A DNA stretch of 17,958 nucleotides from Rhodospirillaceae bacterium (GCA_018660305.1 JABJKO010000023.1:1-17958), one strand, 5' to 3'. Numbered from the stretch's first letter, positions 1-8,225 are shown. Program-made: numbers and translations. Notes: generated from the sequence alone by a model not told the origin.

Positions 1-851
1 AAGATCTCGCTGGGCAGCCGGGTGATGGCAAAATCCCCGCTCGGGTGCCCGGGCTTGGTGAAACGCCGGAAATAATAGTCATACTGCTGCAGCAGGAACG
101 GCGCCCAGCCGATCTCGCCCTCCACCACCACCGCCTTTAATTTGGGGTGACGGTCGAAAACACCGGACCAGATCAAATCATAGACCGTGGTGAAAATGTC
201 GTGGGTCTTGGTGTTGACCGAGCCGCGTACCTTGTCGAGCCCCTCGCGCTTGAAGCGGAAATAGTTGAACCCGGTGAGGATGTGGAAATGGAGCGGCTGG
301 CCAAGCTCCGCCGCCGCCGCCCACAGCCTCTCGTAATGATTCGAGGTCAGCGGCAGGTCCGGGTGCGGCACCTGCCACATGAGACCGCCCAGCATACCCA
401 TGTCGTTGCAGCGTTGCATTTCGGCGATGGCGTGATCGATGTCATAGGTGGCGAGACAGGGGATGGCGAATAGCCGGTTGGGCGAATGCTTGCAGAAGTC
501 CGCCATCCAGTCGTTATAGACCCGGAAGGCGGCTTCCTGCTCGCGCTGTTCCTGCGAAAACAGCCCGAGCACGAAGGTGGGATAAAGCACCTCGGCGGCG
601 ACGCCGTCGAGATCCATGTCCACGATCCGCACCGCGGGATCGACGCCGCCCTTGGGACGCTCATCCAGCATGATCTTGGGACGATTGATGCTGTCGCGGA
701 TTTCCGCCGGCAGTTCGTCAAACATATCCGGCGGCTCATCCACATGTCCGTCGGCCGATATAATGAACTGGGGGACTTTCTCAGCCGCTTTTTTCATCTC
801 GTCGGTCGCATAGCGCGCCGACATGTCATCCCGTGTCATGGTTGTTGCCAT
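1..851 (-). CDS. Amidohydrolase-family (ACMSD-like TIM barrel) protein, C-terminus cut by window edge
   Basis: I translated this from the minus strand; the frame stays open from the ATG at 851 to base 1, so about 283 residues are visible and the C-terminus is missing. Residues 32-40 read SADGHVDEP, the first-strand Asp-x-His ... Glu-Pro signature of amidohydrolase_2 (PF04909) proteins. A second metal-ligand-like pair is HFH at about 188-190. Members of this family hydrolyse or decarboxylate small ring-derived acids; 2-amino-3-carboxymuconate semialdehyde decarboxylase is the best-known relative. I infer a cytoplasmic metal-dependent hydrolase or decarboxylase acting on a ring-cleavage product. 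AGGGAG lies just upstream of the ATG. The gene starts 29 bases after the stop of the bicupin gene, so the two very likely share one transcript. The substrate is unknown. Confidence 0.85.
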   Translation of the reverse strand, partial: MATTMTRDDMSARYATDEMKKAAEKVPQFIISADGHVDEPPDMFDELPAEIRDSINRPKIMLDERPKGGVDPAVRIVDMDLDGVAAEVLYPTFVLGLFSQEQREQEAAFRVYNDWMADFCKHSPNRLFAIPCLATYDIDHAIAEMQRCNDMGMLGGLMWQVPHPDLPLTSNHYERLWAAAAELGQPLHFHILTGFNYFRFKREGLDKVRGSVNTKTHDIFTTVYDLIWSGVFDRHPKLKAVVVEGEIGWAPFLLQQYDYYFRRFTKPGHPSGDFAITRLPSEI

Positions 852-880
852 TGTTTCGCTCCCTTAAGTCATATGGCGTT

Positions 881-1987
881 TTAGCTCGCGACTTTGGCGC
901 GATTGGTGTCGAAGCCGGATTCGGCGCCGAGTACCTGCCATGGTTTCTTCATGTCCTCCTGCCACAGCAGGGATTCCATGATGATATTGAGCGGTTGGTC
1001 CTGAATGGTCAGCTCATAGACCGGCTCGTCGCCGGTGCTGGCATGGTTGTGAACCGCCCAGCCGGGCGCGGTCAGTAACAGATCGCCGGATTCCCATTCA
1101 TATTGCTTGCCGTCGACGGTGGAGCGTCCCTTGCCGCCGAAAATATAGTTCATGGCGGCCGACACATGCCTGTGGGGCTTGTCGACGATACCGGGCGGGC
1201 GAATGGTGATGGTAGCGAAGAAATTGGGGGTCGTGCCGTTGGTCCGGCCGGTCATGGGATTCCACAACAGATACAGCCGGCGGCCCACATAGTCCGATCC
1301 CAGCGCCGCAAGCTTGTCCAACTCCGCTTTTACTTTTTTCCACGGCCAATGGAGCGCCTTGGATTCAACAGCGTCGGGTGCGATGAGAATTTCATAGGGC
1401 ATCAGCCACGCCCCGTCCTTGGTTAGTTCAAACGTCCCGTAGGGACTTTTGCGGCGGGGATCCATTTCCTCCGGTTCGGCATTCACCGCATGCAGATCGG
1501 GGGAAGGGTCCTCCTCGACGATATGAACATTCATTTTCTCCAGCAGCGGCGCGTTGGTATAGCTCAGCCGCACCTGGATTTCGTCGGTGTCGTTGACGTG
1601 AACATAGGTCTGCATGGACGGGAAATTCCACAGATCATATTGCTCGAAATCGATACGTTTTCCGCCGACGATGGAATGGCCGCTGCCCTGTATACAGAAA
1701 TTGACCTGCGTGGAATTGTGGCGAATGGGCCGCGTCCGTTCACCCGGGTTCAGCACTTCCAGAATGGGCCTAATTCCCGGCGCGAGCCCGAGCCCGATGC
1801 CAAGCTTGTGCGAATCCGGATGGACGATCCAGGATTGCCGCCGCCCGTTATTAGGGGCCGGCAGGCTGGATAAGCGGGCGATCTCCGCCGCGAAATCCTC
1901 GCCCTTGATGATCGCCGGCTCCCAGAGTTCAGGCGCCGCTTCGGTCGATCCGCTCTGAGTGATGAAAATAGCTTTTTGCCCTGCCAT
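881..1987 (-). CDS. Bicupin protein, gentisate / 1-hydroxy-2-naphthoate dioxygenase-like
   Basis: The product is 368 residues with two cupin folds, about the length of gentisate 1,2-dioxygenases (roughly 340-390). The N-terminal cupin (about 75-135) has only one His in its first motif (PIRHNS, H90) and H130 in the second. The C-terminal cupin (about 260-330) has the fuller set: PHRH (H272, H274) and PGWAVHNH (H313). That suggests a three-His iron site in the second domain. I chose the ATG at 1987 because GGAGG sits five bases before it; an in-frame ATG at 1999 would place that GGAGG inside the gene. Family knowledge suggests O2-dependent opening of a hydroxylated aromatic acid in the cytoplasm. 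It is first in a two-gene operon with the amidohydrolase and has an FNR-type promoter upstream. The exact substrate is not readable, and a non-enzymatic cupin role cannot be excluded. Confidence 0.85.
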   Translation of the reverse strand: MAGQKAIFITQSGSTEAAPELWEPAIIKGEDFAAEIARLSSLPAPNNGRRQSWIVHPDSHKLGIGLGLAPGIRPILEVLNPGERTRPIRHNSTQVNFCIQGSGHSIVGGKRIDFEQYDLWNFPSMQTYVHVNDTDEIQVRLSYTNAPLLEKMNVHIVEEDPSPDLHAVNAEPEEMDPRRKSPYGTFELTKDGAWLMPYEILIAPDAVESKALHWPWKKVKAELDKLAALGSDYVGRRLYLLWNPMTGRTNGTTPNFFATITIRPPGIVDKPHRHVSAAMNYIFGGKGRSTVDGKQYEWESGDLLLTAPGWAVHNHASTGDEPVYELTIQDQPLNIIMESLLWQEDMKKPWQVLGAESGFDTNRAKVAS

Positions 1988-2029
1988 CGCGCCCTCCATA
2001 AACGTTCAATTCGTCAGGAATGAGCTTCA

Positions 2030-2071
2030 ATTGTCGGTGGCGATCCCGATCCCGGACTTGATCCAGATCAA
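2030..2071 (-). promoter_or_regulatory. FNR/FixK-type box and -10 element for the bicupin-amidohydrolase operon
   Basis: A perfect palindrome TTGATCCAGATCAA lies at 2058-2071. On the minus strand the hexamer GACAAT (2035-2030) follows 22 bases later and matches 4 of 6 positions of TATAAT. The predicted transcript start is near 2023, which puts the box centre at -41.5, the class II activator position for FNR and FixK proteins. The bicupin start codon is at 1987, leaving a leader of about 36 bases. Confidence 0.65.
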
Positions 2072-2098
2072 TTTCGGCAAAGGCACATTGTCGCACCG

Positions 2099-2117
2099 GA
2101 CCGGATGCCTGCCGGTC
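2099..2117 (-). other. Hairpin just after the extradiol gene stop codon
   Basis: The inverted repeat GACCGG / CCGGTC with a 7-base loop begins directly after the TGA of the extradiol gene. No T-run follows on the minus strand, so it is not a textbook intrinsic terminator. It could protect a 3' end or slow read-through into the bicupin operon. It may also be chance. Confidence 0.3.
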
Positions 2118-3131
2118 TCAATGCGGATCGAAAGTGGGGAGGGTCGATTGATCCGGATCCGCCCCGTCGATTTCATGCGGCGGGGTCGCGTAGGTCATGA
2201 AGCTTTCGGGCAACTTGGCGCCCCAATAGACGCCGCCCTCGCGGTTGTCCTCGTTCCAGATGATGGGTTCGAAATCCGGCGCGAAGACCATGAAACCGCT
2301 AGTATAGACTTCGATGCGGTTGCCGCCGGGCTCATAGGAATAGAGGTAGAACGCCTGCGAGTTGTTATGCTTGGATGGTCCGGTCTCGATAAAAATATCA
2401 TTCTCGCGAAAAATATCGGCGGTGCGGAGCACATCGTCCCGGTTATCTACCCACAAGGAAAAGTGATGCAGCCGTCCGCTTTGCCCCGCGGAATCCGCGA
2501 CATAGGCGATTTCGTGGTGAGAGGGTGTCGAGCTGAGCCACGATCCGATTTCCTTTTCGCCGTTGTCGAACCGGATCTGTTCGCGAAGCTGGAGCCCGAG
2601 GGCGTCCTGCATAAAACGCCGGTTCGCCGCCACATCGCGACAGGTCAGGGCGACATGGTCGGAGCGGCGCACCCCGGCGCCATGGCCGGGATATTTCATG
2701 GGCTGGTTTCGCAAAGCCGAGTGTAGCGATGCCGGGGCCTCGTATTTTTCCTCTTCGTAATAAATTTCCATGGGATGGCCATCGGGATCACGAAATCGAA
2801 AGGTCCGGCCGCGTCCGAAATCACCATTGCTCCAGCCGATTCCAAGACCGGATTCCTCGATTGCCTGCGCCCGGCGTTCCAGCGCCTGCGGGCTGACGGC
2901 CCGCCACGCGATCCGGCCAACGCCCGGTTCCTTTGCCTCGGTCAGCTTGAGGGTCGAGGCGGCATAGTCGCCATAGCCGCGTAAATAGGACGAAGGTCCT
3001 TCCTGATGGACCACCGCCATGCCAAGCAGTTCCTGGAAATAGAAAAGGCTTTCGGCCGGCTTCGGCGTGAACAGCTCGATATGGCCGAAATGCGCCACGT
3101 CGCGAATGGGTTCGGCAAATTCTTGTGACAT
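2118..3131 (-). CDS. Type I extradiol ring-cleavage dioxygenase (catechol 2,3-dioxygenase-like, two VOC domains)
   Basis: The product is 337 residues with two VOC domains: about 12-130, ending in RDPDGHPMEIYY, and about 155-280, ending in YEPGGNRIEVYTSG. Iron-ligand candidates are H159 (SDHVAL), H223 (LHHFSLW) and E274 (NRIEV). H255 and Y264 are spaced from E274 exactly as H246, Y255 and E265 are in XylE catechol 2,3-dioxygenase, so the active site looks intact. Such enzymes use Fe(II) and O2 to open a catechol next to its hydroxyls, in the cytoplasm. The product is slightly longer than XylE (about 307) because of a C-terminal tail. GAGGAG precedes the ATG. The gene starts 32 bases after ccoS on the same strand, so it may be the last gene of the cco operon. 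Which catechol it uses is unknown. Confidence 0.88.
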   Translation of the reverse strand: MSQEFAEPIRDVAHFGHIELFTPKPAESLFYFQELLGMAVVHQEGPSSYLRGYGDYAASTLKLTEAKEPGVGRIAWRAVSPQALERRAQAIEESGLGIGWSNGDFGRGRTFRFRDPDGHPMEIYYEEEKYEAPASLHSALRNQPMKYPGHGAGVRRSDHVALTCRDVAANRRFMQDALGLQLREQIRFDNGEKEIGSWLSSTPSHHEIAYVADSAGQSGRLHHFSLWVDNRDDVLRTADIFRENDIFIETGPSKHNNSQAFYLYSYEPGGNRIEVYTSGFMVFAPDFEPIIWNEDNREGGVYWGAKLPESFMTYATPPHEIDGADPDQSTLPTFDPH

Positions 3132-3163
3132 AAAATTCTCCTCTCAGCACCCGCGTTTAAGAG

Positions 3164-3322
3164 CTATTGATCGTCCTCACCCGGTTCGTCATCGAACAAA
3201 ATGCGATGAGCCGCCCCATCGAGATCGTCGTACTGACCGGATTTCAGGGCCCAGAGAAAGGCGCAAAGACCCATAAGACCCAAAAAAAGAGCCGCTGGAA
3301 TGAGATAGAGGAGGACTGTCAT
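3164..3322 (-). CDS. ccoS: cbb3-type cytochrome oxidase assembly protein CcoS
   Basis: The product is 52 residues, the normal size for CcoS. It has one N-terminal membrane segment (about 4-26), then WALKSGQYDDLDGAAHRIL, the hallmark Gly-Gln-Tyr/Phe-Asp-Asp-Leu-Asp/Glu-Gly motif, and an acidic tail. CcoS is a small membrane protein needed to put heme and copper into the cbb3 catalytic subunit; its mechanism is poorly known. The ATG overlaps the ccoI stop codon as ATGA, which implies translational coupling. It is the final assembly gene of the cluster, with the extradiol dioxygenase 32 bases downstream. Confidence 0.93.
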   Translation of the reverse strand: MTVLLYLIPAALFLGLMGLCAFLWALKSGQYDDLDGAAHRILFDDEPGEDDQ

Positions 3323-5574
3323 CCAGGCCTCCTACGACCGCCGGTGCGGAGACGCAGGGCATTGAGCGTCACCGCAATCGACGAGGCCGACATGGCAATT
3401 GCGGCGATAAGCGGCGTGACATACCCGGCGACCGCGAAGGGAATCGCGACGATGTTATAGAGCGCCGCCAGGGAGAAATTCTGGAACACCAGTGTTCTGG
3501 ATTTCCGCGCCAGCCGGATTGCGGTGGCGATGGGTGCCAGACGTTCGCCCTGAATGATGACATCGGCGCTGGTGCGGCTTACGTCGGCAGCACTGGCGGG
3601 CGACATGGAGACAAAAGCACCGGCGAGGGCCGGGGCATCGTTCAGCCCGTCGCCGACCATGAGCACCCTTTCGCCGGCGGCTTCCAGTGCCGCCAGCCGT
3701 GCGGCCTTGTCGGCGGGCGTACAACTTGCCTGCCAGTCGTCAATTCCGACTTGCTCGGCCACATACCGGACCGCCGGTTCCCGGTCGCCGGACAGCAATT
3801 CGACGCGAAACCCAAGACCACGCAGCGTCCGTATGGTCGAAACGGCGTCCGGGCGAAGCACATCCTCAAACAGAAATTGGACCGGCGGTCGATCAGGCTG
3901 CGCAAGCCATAATTCAGGCCCTAGAAGTCCCTGTTCAATGTCGCCTTCTTCCCTTACGCCGCACCACTGCCGGCTGCCGAGGCGGATTTCGGATTTGTCG
4001 ATCCCGACACGCAGGCCAAAGCCCGGCTCTTCCACGACCCCCGTCCGGGCAACGACGGGTCCGTATGTTTCAATGAGTGCGCGACACAGCGGATGATGAC
4101 TGGCAGCCGCGATGCTGGCGGCCAATCGCCCATCGGACAAATCGATCGCCGCCTTGTTGGTCAGGGCAAGCCGTCCGAATGTCAGCGTGCCGGTCTTGTC
4201 GAAGACGATGGTGTCGGCGACCGCCAACCTTTCCAGAGCGTCGCCCCTTGTCACCAGTATGCCGTCCTCCATCAGACGCCCGCAGGCAACAATTTGTACG
4301 ACGGGGACGGCGAGACCGAGGGCACAGGGGCAGGTGATGAGCAGCACAGCGATGGCAATGACAAGCGCCGGTTGCCAGCCAGCATCGCCAAGGGTAAGCC
4401 AGCCCATAAATGTCAGCAGGGCCGCGATATGAACGATAGGGGCATAGAGCTTTGCCGCGCGGTCGGCCAGCCTGACATAGCGCGAGCGCTTTTGCTGCGC
4501 CGCCTCCATCAGCCGGACAATATCGGCAAGGATTGTCTGATCCGCGCTGGCGGTCACGCGCAAGGTGATGGCGGCGGACATGTTGAGCGTACCGGCGAAG
4601 ACATCCTCACCGGGACCGATCGGGCGCGGTGTCGATTCACCGGTGACCAGACTGCTATCGATGTCAGAGGCACCGCGAACAACGAGACCGTCGGCGGGTA
4701 TGCGGCCACCCATGGGGACCATAACTTCAGCGCCAATCGGTAAATCCCGTGCCTGGATGGGGCATAAACGCCCGTCCTCCCCGATCATCTGCGCCACCGT
4801 GGAGCCCAGGATGGACAGCCGTTCGACCGCGCCCCGCGCCCGGGCCCGGGCGAGATGATCCAGATACCGGCCGATCAGCAGAATAAACAGAAGCGCGACG
4901 CAGGCGTCGAAATAGGTGTGGAGGCCGCCCTGCGCCACTTCGAACAGGCTCATGGTGGCGGTCAGCAGGACCGCGACCGATATGGGCACATCCATGTTGA
5001 GGGAACGGTTCGTCAAACCACTCCAGGCGGACTTAAAGAACGGGCGGCCGGCATAGACAACGGCGGGCAGGGCGATCAGCCCGGAAACCCACTGCAACAG
5101 GCTGCGGGTCGCCGGCCCCATGTCCGATGCCAGCCCGGCCCACACTGCGACGGAAAGCAGCATGACGTTGGCCGCGGCGAACCCGGCGACTGCCAGACAT
5201 CGCAATAAATATCGTCCCTCGCGATCGCTTGTCGTGGAGATGTCACGGGGATGAAACGGCGCAACGGAAAACCCCAGATCCGTGACCCGCCGGACGAGAT
5301 CGTCTGCCCTGTCGCCATCCCCCTGCCAGCGCAAGCGCAGGCGCCGCGTGGTCAAATTTACCCGCGCTTCGACCATATCGGAAACCCCGTCAAAGGCTGT
5401 CTCGATTTGCCGAATACAGCTCGGGCAGTGCAGATTTTCGATCAAAAGACTGAGAGTTGCCGGTTGCCCCGGCGGCGCTTCGACATAAGCGCGATAGGCA
5501 TGATTGCGTGCCTCATGCGGGCCGGGATCGTGCTGGACATCGGACGAAGACCGGGAAGGGTTTGGGTTTGTCAT
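3319..5574 (-). CDS. ccoI: Copper-exporting P1B-type ATPase CcoI (FixI)
   Basis: The product is 751 residues. An N-terminal metal-binding domain contains CPSC (50-53). About eight membrane helices include the ion-binding CPC at 415-417. The actuator motif TGES is at 311-314, the phosphorylation motif DKTGT at 459-463 (D459), the HP dipeptide at 494-495, and GDGLNDAP begins at 641. No catalytic residue is missing. CcoI pumps copper out of the cytoplasm to supply the Cu-B centre of cbb3 oxidase, rather than for detoxification; its place between ccoH and ccoS supports that role. The start codon overlaps the ccoH stop (ATGA) and the stop overlaps the ccoS start (ATGA), so three successive genes are translationally coupled. 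Confidence 0.95.
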   Translation of the reverse strand: MTNPNPSRSSSDVQHDPGPHEARNHAYRAYVEAPPGQPATLSLLIENLHCPSCIRQIETAFDGVSDMVEARVNLTTRRLRLRWQGDGDRADDLVRRVTDLGFSVAPFHPRDISTTSDREGRYLLRCLAVAGFAAANVMLLSVAVWAGLASDMGPATRSLLQWVSGLIALPAVVYAGRPFFKSAWSGLTNRSLNMDVPISVAVLLTATMSLFEVAQGGLHTYFDACVALLFILLIGRYLDHLARARARGAVERLSILGSTVAQMIGEDGRLCPIQARDLPIGAEVMVPMGGRIPADGLVVRGASDIDSSLVTGESTPRPIGPGEDVFAGTLNMSAAITLRVTASADQTILADIVRLMEAAQQKRSRYVRLADRAAKLYAPIVHIAALLTFMGWLTLGDAGWQPALVIAIAVLLITCPCALGLAVPVVQIVACGRLMEDGILVTRGDALERLAVADTIVFDKTGTLTFGRLALTNKAAIDLSDGRLAASIAAASHHPLCRALIETYGPVVARTGVVEEPGFGLRVGIDKSEIRLGSRQWCGVREEGDIEQGLLGPELWLAQPDRPPVQFLFEDVLRPDAVSTIRTLRGLGFRVELLSGDREPAVRYVAEQVGIDDWQASCTPADKAARLAALEAAGERVLMVGDGLNDAPALAGAFVSMSPASAADVSRTSADVIIQGERLAPIATAIRLARKSRTLVFQNFSLAALYNIVAIPFAVAGYVTPLIAAIAMSASSIAVTLNALRLRTGGRRRPG

Positions 5575-5699
5575 GATCCGCTACCCGCTTTGAGCGCAAA
5601 CCAGATCATGATCCCATTGACGGTTGCGATGGTGCCGAAAAACAGAAATACCCAAAGCAGGGCATCCCGGCCGGTAAATTTTTTCGTCGTCCTCGTCAT
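5571..5699 (-). CDS. ccoH: Truncated CcoH/FixH-like membrane peptide (42 residues)
   Basis: The frame codes for 42 residues: a basic start ending in KFTGRDALLW, one membrane helix (about 14-36), then only AGSGS. The position between ccoG and ccoI and the FTGR-plus-helix layout match the N-terminus of CcoH/FixH. Usual CcoH proteins are about 150-170 residues and have a periplasmic FixH domain, which is absent here. The gene overlaps both neighbours by ATGA (ccoG stop and ccoI start), so it does not look like decay by a chance frameshift. CcoH stabilises the cbb3 complex during assembly and binds it through its membrane helix, so a helix-only version could still work. An unrelated membrane peptide occupying this slot is the alternative. 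Confidence 0.75.
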   Translation of the reverse strand: MTRTTKKFTGRDALLWVFLFFGTIATVNGIMIWFALKAGSGS

Positions 5700-7186
5700 T
5701 TTATGGCGGGCCCCCGAAAAACAGCTTCGTAGGTGGCGGTTGTCCCGCCCTCCGTGTCGGCGACAGAGAAGGTGAGAGGCTGGGAATTGGCGGTGAGCGT
5801 GCCCGGCGGGACACTCACCAGAACGCGGAAACTGCGCAGCTGGTCGGGCGGGACCGTGAGTTGCTGACTTTCGTCTACCTGCCCGATGACCCGGAGCCGC
5901 GCGCCGAACAGGCCGCTGACCAAAAGATCGAGGCGGCGTGTCTGGTGGCGCTTGTTCAGGACCTTGACCGTAAAGGCGTTTCGCACACCGCCATCGGCAA
6001 GCTGAACAAAGACCGGATTGCGGTCGCGCAGAACATTCATGTCAAGGTCGGACCGCCCGATCAGTGTAAACAGCATGATCAGCCCGACGATCATCATGAC
6101 CGACGCGTAGAGCAGAACCCGCGGCCGTAGAAGGCGAAGACGCGGCTTCTCCCCCTTTGTGCGTCTCTCCATGTTGGCATGGGTGTCGTAGGAGATCAGT
6201 CCGGCGGGCAGACCTACTTTTTCCATAATGCCATTGCAGGCATCGATGCAGAGCGCGCAAGTGATGCATTCCAGCTGCTGCCCATCGCGGATGTCGATGC
6301 CGGTAGGACACACCGCGACACATTGGTTGCAGTCGACGCAATGGCCGCGGTCTTCCCATCCCTCGCCCTGCTTGTGGGAGCCGCGTGGGTCTCCGCGGTC
6401 GGCGTGATAGGTGACGACCAGCGACTCTTCGTCGAGCATCGCGCCCTGTATGCGCGGCCAGGGACACATATAGATGCAGACCTGTTCCCGGGCGATGGCG
6501 CCCAACAGATAGGTTGTGGCGGCAAACAGACCGACGAAGCCATAAGCCGTCACGGGCGCTTCGAACCGTGCAAGCTGGCCCGCCAGGATCGGCGCGTCGG
6601 CAAAATAGAAGACCCAGGCGCCTCCGGTGGCGATGGCGATCAGGATCCAGATGATATGTTTGACGAGTTTCTTACCGATTTTGGCGCTATTCCACGGCGT
6701 GCGATCCAGACGCAGCCGGGCGTTCCGGTCGCCTTCCACGAAGCGCTCCACCACCAGGAACAGATCCGTCCAGACGGTCTGGGGACAGGTGTAGCCGCAC
6801 CATACCCGGCCGGCGAGGCTGGTGATCAGGAACAGGCCCATTGCGGCGAGAATCAGAAGCCCGGTAAGGTAATAGACCTCCTGCGGCCAGATCTCGATAA
6901 AGAAGAAATAAAACCGGCGGGCCGGAAAATCGATCAGAACCGCCTGGTCGGGCGCGGTCGGTCCGCGATCCCAGCGAATCCACGGCGTGAAATAATAGAC
7001 CGACAGGGTCGCCGCCATGACGGCCCATTTGATATGTCGGAATCGCCCCTCGGCCCGTTTGGGATGGATCCGTTCGCGGGGCGCGTACAGCGTTCGTTCG
7101 CCGCTTTTATTAACGGCACTGACATCGATCCGCTCGACTTCATCCATGTCGGTAGGGGGCGCCGGTTTTGCATCCATGGCGGCCAC
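5696..7186 (-). CDS. ccoG: cbb3 oxidase assembly ferredoxin-like membrane protein CcoG (FixG)
   Basis: The product is 496 residues. Membrane helices frame the conserved CGYTCPQ (C130, C134) and CIYMCPW (C237, C241). Two [4Fe-4S] motifs follow: C283-x2-C286-x2-C289-x3-C293P and C307-x2-C310-x2-C313-x3-C317. A further helix (about 355-377) and a C-terminal Ig-like domain complete the FixG layout. CcoG is reported to reduce Cu(II) to Cu(I) in the membrane so that copper can be loaded into cbb3 oxidase. The start is either GTG at 7186, four bases after AAGGG, or ATG at 7177; I used the GTG. The gene begins 7 bases after the ccoP stop and ends in an ATGA overlap with ccoH. Confidence 0.94.
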   Translation of the reverse strand: MAAMDAKPAPPTDMDEVERIDVSAVNKSGERTLYAPRERIHPKRAEGRFRHIKWAVMAATLSVYYFTPWIRWDRGPTAPDQAVLIDFPARRFYFFFIEIWPQEVYYLTGLLILAAMGLFLITSLAGRVWCGYTCPQTVWTDLFLVVERFVEGDRNARLRLDRTPWNSAKIGKKLVKHIIWILIAIATGGAWVFYFADAPILAGQLARFEAPVTAYGFVGLFAATTYLLGAIAREQVCIYMCPWPRIQGAMLDEESLVVTYHADRGDPRGSHKQGEGWEDRGHCVDCNQCVAVCPTGIDIRDGQQLECITCALCIDACNGIMEKVGLPAGLISYDTHANMERRTKGEKPRLRLLRPRVLLYASVMMIVGLIMLFTLIGRSDLDMNVLRDRNPVFVQLADGGVRNAFTVKVLNKRHQTRRLDLLVSGLFGARLRVIGQVDESQQLTVPPDQLRSFRVLVSVPPGTLTANSQPLTFSVADTEGGTTATYEAVFRGPAIK

Positions 7187-7193
7187 CGCGCCC

Positions 7194-8063
7194 TTAGTTC
7201 CCGCCGCCCAGCGAGTGTACGAATATGGCGAGCTGCTTGAGCGTTACCGGATCGAGCCTTGTTTCCCACGACGGCATGACGCCGTTACGACTGTAGGCGA
7301 TGGTCTGGTAAATAATTGCTTTGTCGCCCCCGTACAGCCAGATGGCATCGGTCAGATCCGGCGCGCCGAATTCCGCATTTCCCTTACCCGTCTTGCGGTG
7401 GCAGGGCGCGCATTGCTCGGCGAAGATTTTAGCGCTCCGCCGTGCCGCTGCTTTGTTGGATTTCTGGTTTGACAATGTCAGAACGTATTCCGCAACATCG
7501 TCGATCTGGGTCGCGGTGAGAACCTCGTCCTTCAGGAAGGCCGGCATGGCGGCGCTTCGTGCATCCGGGTGACCGCTTCTGATGCCATAACGTATGGTTT
7601 GATGAATTGCCGTGACCGTGCCGCCCCACAGCCACGCATCATCGTTCAGATTCGGATAGCCGGGGAAGCCGGCCGCGCCGCCGCCGTGACATTGCGAACA
7701 ATTGACCGCGAAAGCCGACCGGCCGCCCGCAATAGCGAATTCGAGAAGCGCGGGATCCGTTCGGATAGCCTCGAGACTGTTGGCTGAAATCCTGGACCGG
7801 TAGACCGACTGTGCGGCCTGCGCCGCCTTCATTTCGTCAGCCAGTGTAAGGCGTTGCGAATAGCCGAGGACGCCGCGGGTATAGTCGCTGATCAAAGGCC
7901 ATGACGGCATGGCGATCCAGTACGCCACAGCCCAGGCGATACAGGCATACAGCGTCCATAGCCACCAGCGCGGCAACGGATTGTTGAACTCCCTGATTCC
8001 GTCCCATTCGTGATCGGTTGTCGGCGGGTCCTGCGGATTGCTGTTTTCGGGCTGGCTGACCAC
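7194..8063 (-). CDS. ccoP: cbb3-type cytochrome c oxidase subunit III (diheme cytochrome c)
   Basis: The product is 289 residues. A cytoplasmic N-terminus includes HEWDGIREFNNPLPRWW, the typical CcoP lead-in. One membrane helix (about 35-53) follows, then two periplasmic cytochrome c domains with CSQCH and CAPCH. The axial Met candidates are in AMPAF and VMPSW. CcoP passes electrons from cytochrome c towards the CcoO/CcoN hemes. The longest frame opens at a TTG (8069) that sits one base from GGAGG. The GTG at 8063 has the same GGAGG at a proper 7-base distance, so I prefer it. It starts two bases after the ccoQ stop and is followed closely by ccoG. Confidence 0.95.
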   Translation of the reverse strand: MVSQPENSNPQDPPTTDHEWDGIREFNNPLPRWWLWTLYACIAWAVAYWIAMPSWPLISDYTRGVLGYSQRLTLADEMKAAQAAQSVYRSRISANSLEAIRTDPALLEFAIAGGRSAFAVNCSQCHGGGAAGFPGYPNLNDDAWLWGGTVTAIHQTIRYGIRSGHPDARSAAMPAFLKDEVLTATQIDDVAEYVLTLSNQKSNKAAARRSAKIFAEQCAPCHRKTGKGNAEFGAPDLTDAIWLYGGDKAIIYQTIAYSRNGVMPSWETRLDPVTLKQLAIFVHSLGGGN

Positions 8064-8065
8064 AG

Positions 8066-8215
8066 TCAATCCTCCCGTAGCGGGATGCGGGCGGCGTGAT
8101 CGAATTTTTTCTTATTGCGCGGCCACAGGGCGTAGGCGAGCACCGCGATAAAAAGAATCGTGAGATAGACCAATCCATAGGTTCGGGCGAAAGCGGCAAT
8201 TGTTTCGTAATCCAT
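8066..8215 (-). CDS. ccoQ: cbb3-type cytochrome c oxidase subunit IV CcoQ
   Basis: The product is 49 residues with a single membrane helix (about 14-33) followed by LWPRNKKKFDHAARIPL, the basic cytoplasmic tail typical of CcoQ. Its place between ccoO and ccoP fits. CcoQ is a non-catalytic subunit that helps keep CcoP attached to the CcoN-CcoO core. The ATG lies 10 bases after the ccoO stop, with AGGA overlapping that stop region. The stop codon comes two bases before the preferred ccoP start. Confidence 0.93.
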   Translation of the reverse strand: MDYETIAAFARTYGLVYLTILFIAVLAYALWPRNKKKFDHAARIPLRED

Positions 8216-8225
8216 CACTCAATTC

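Noticed and set aside
6179..7240. 353-residue open frame on the plus strand opposite ccoG
   Set aside because: ccoG on the minus strand has all its Fe-S and membrane motifs. The plus frame has none and runs over the ccoG start into ccoP.
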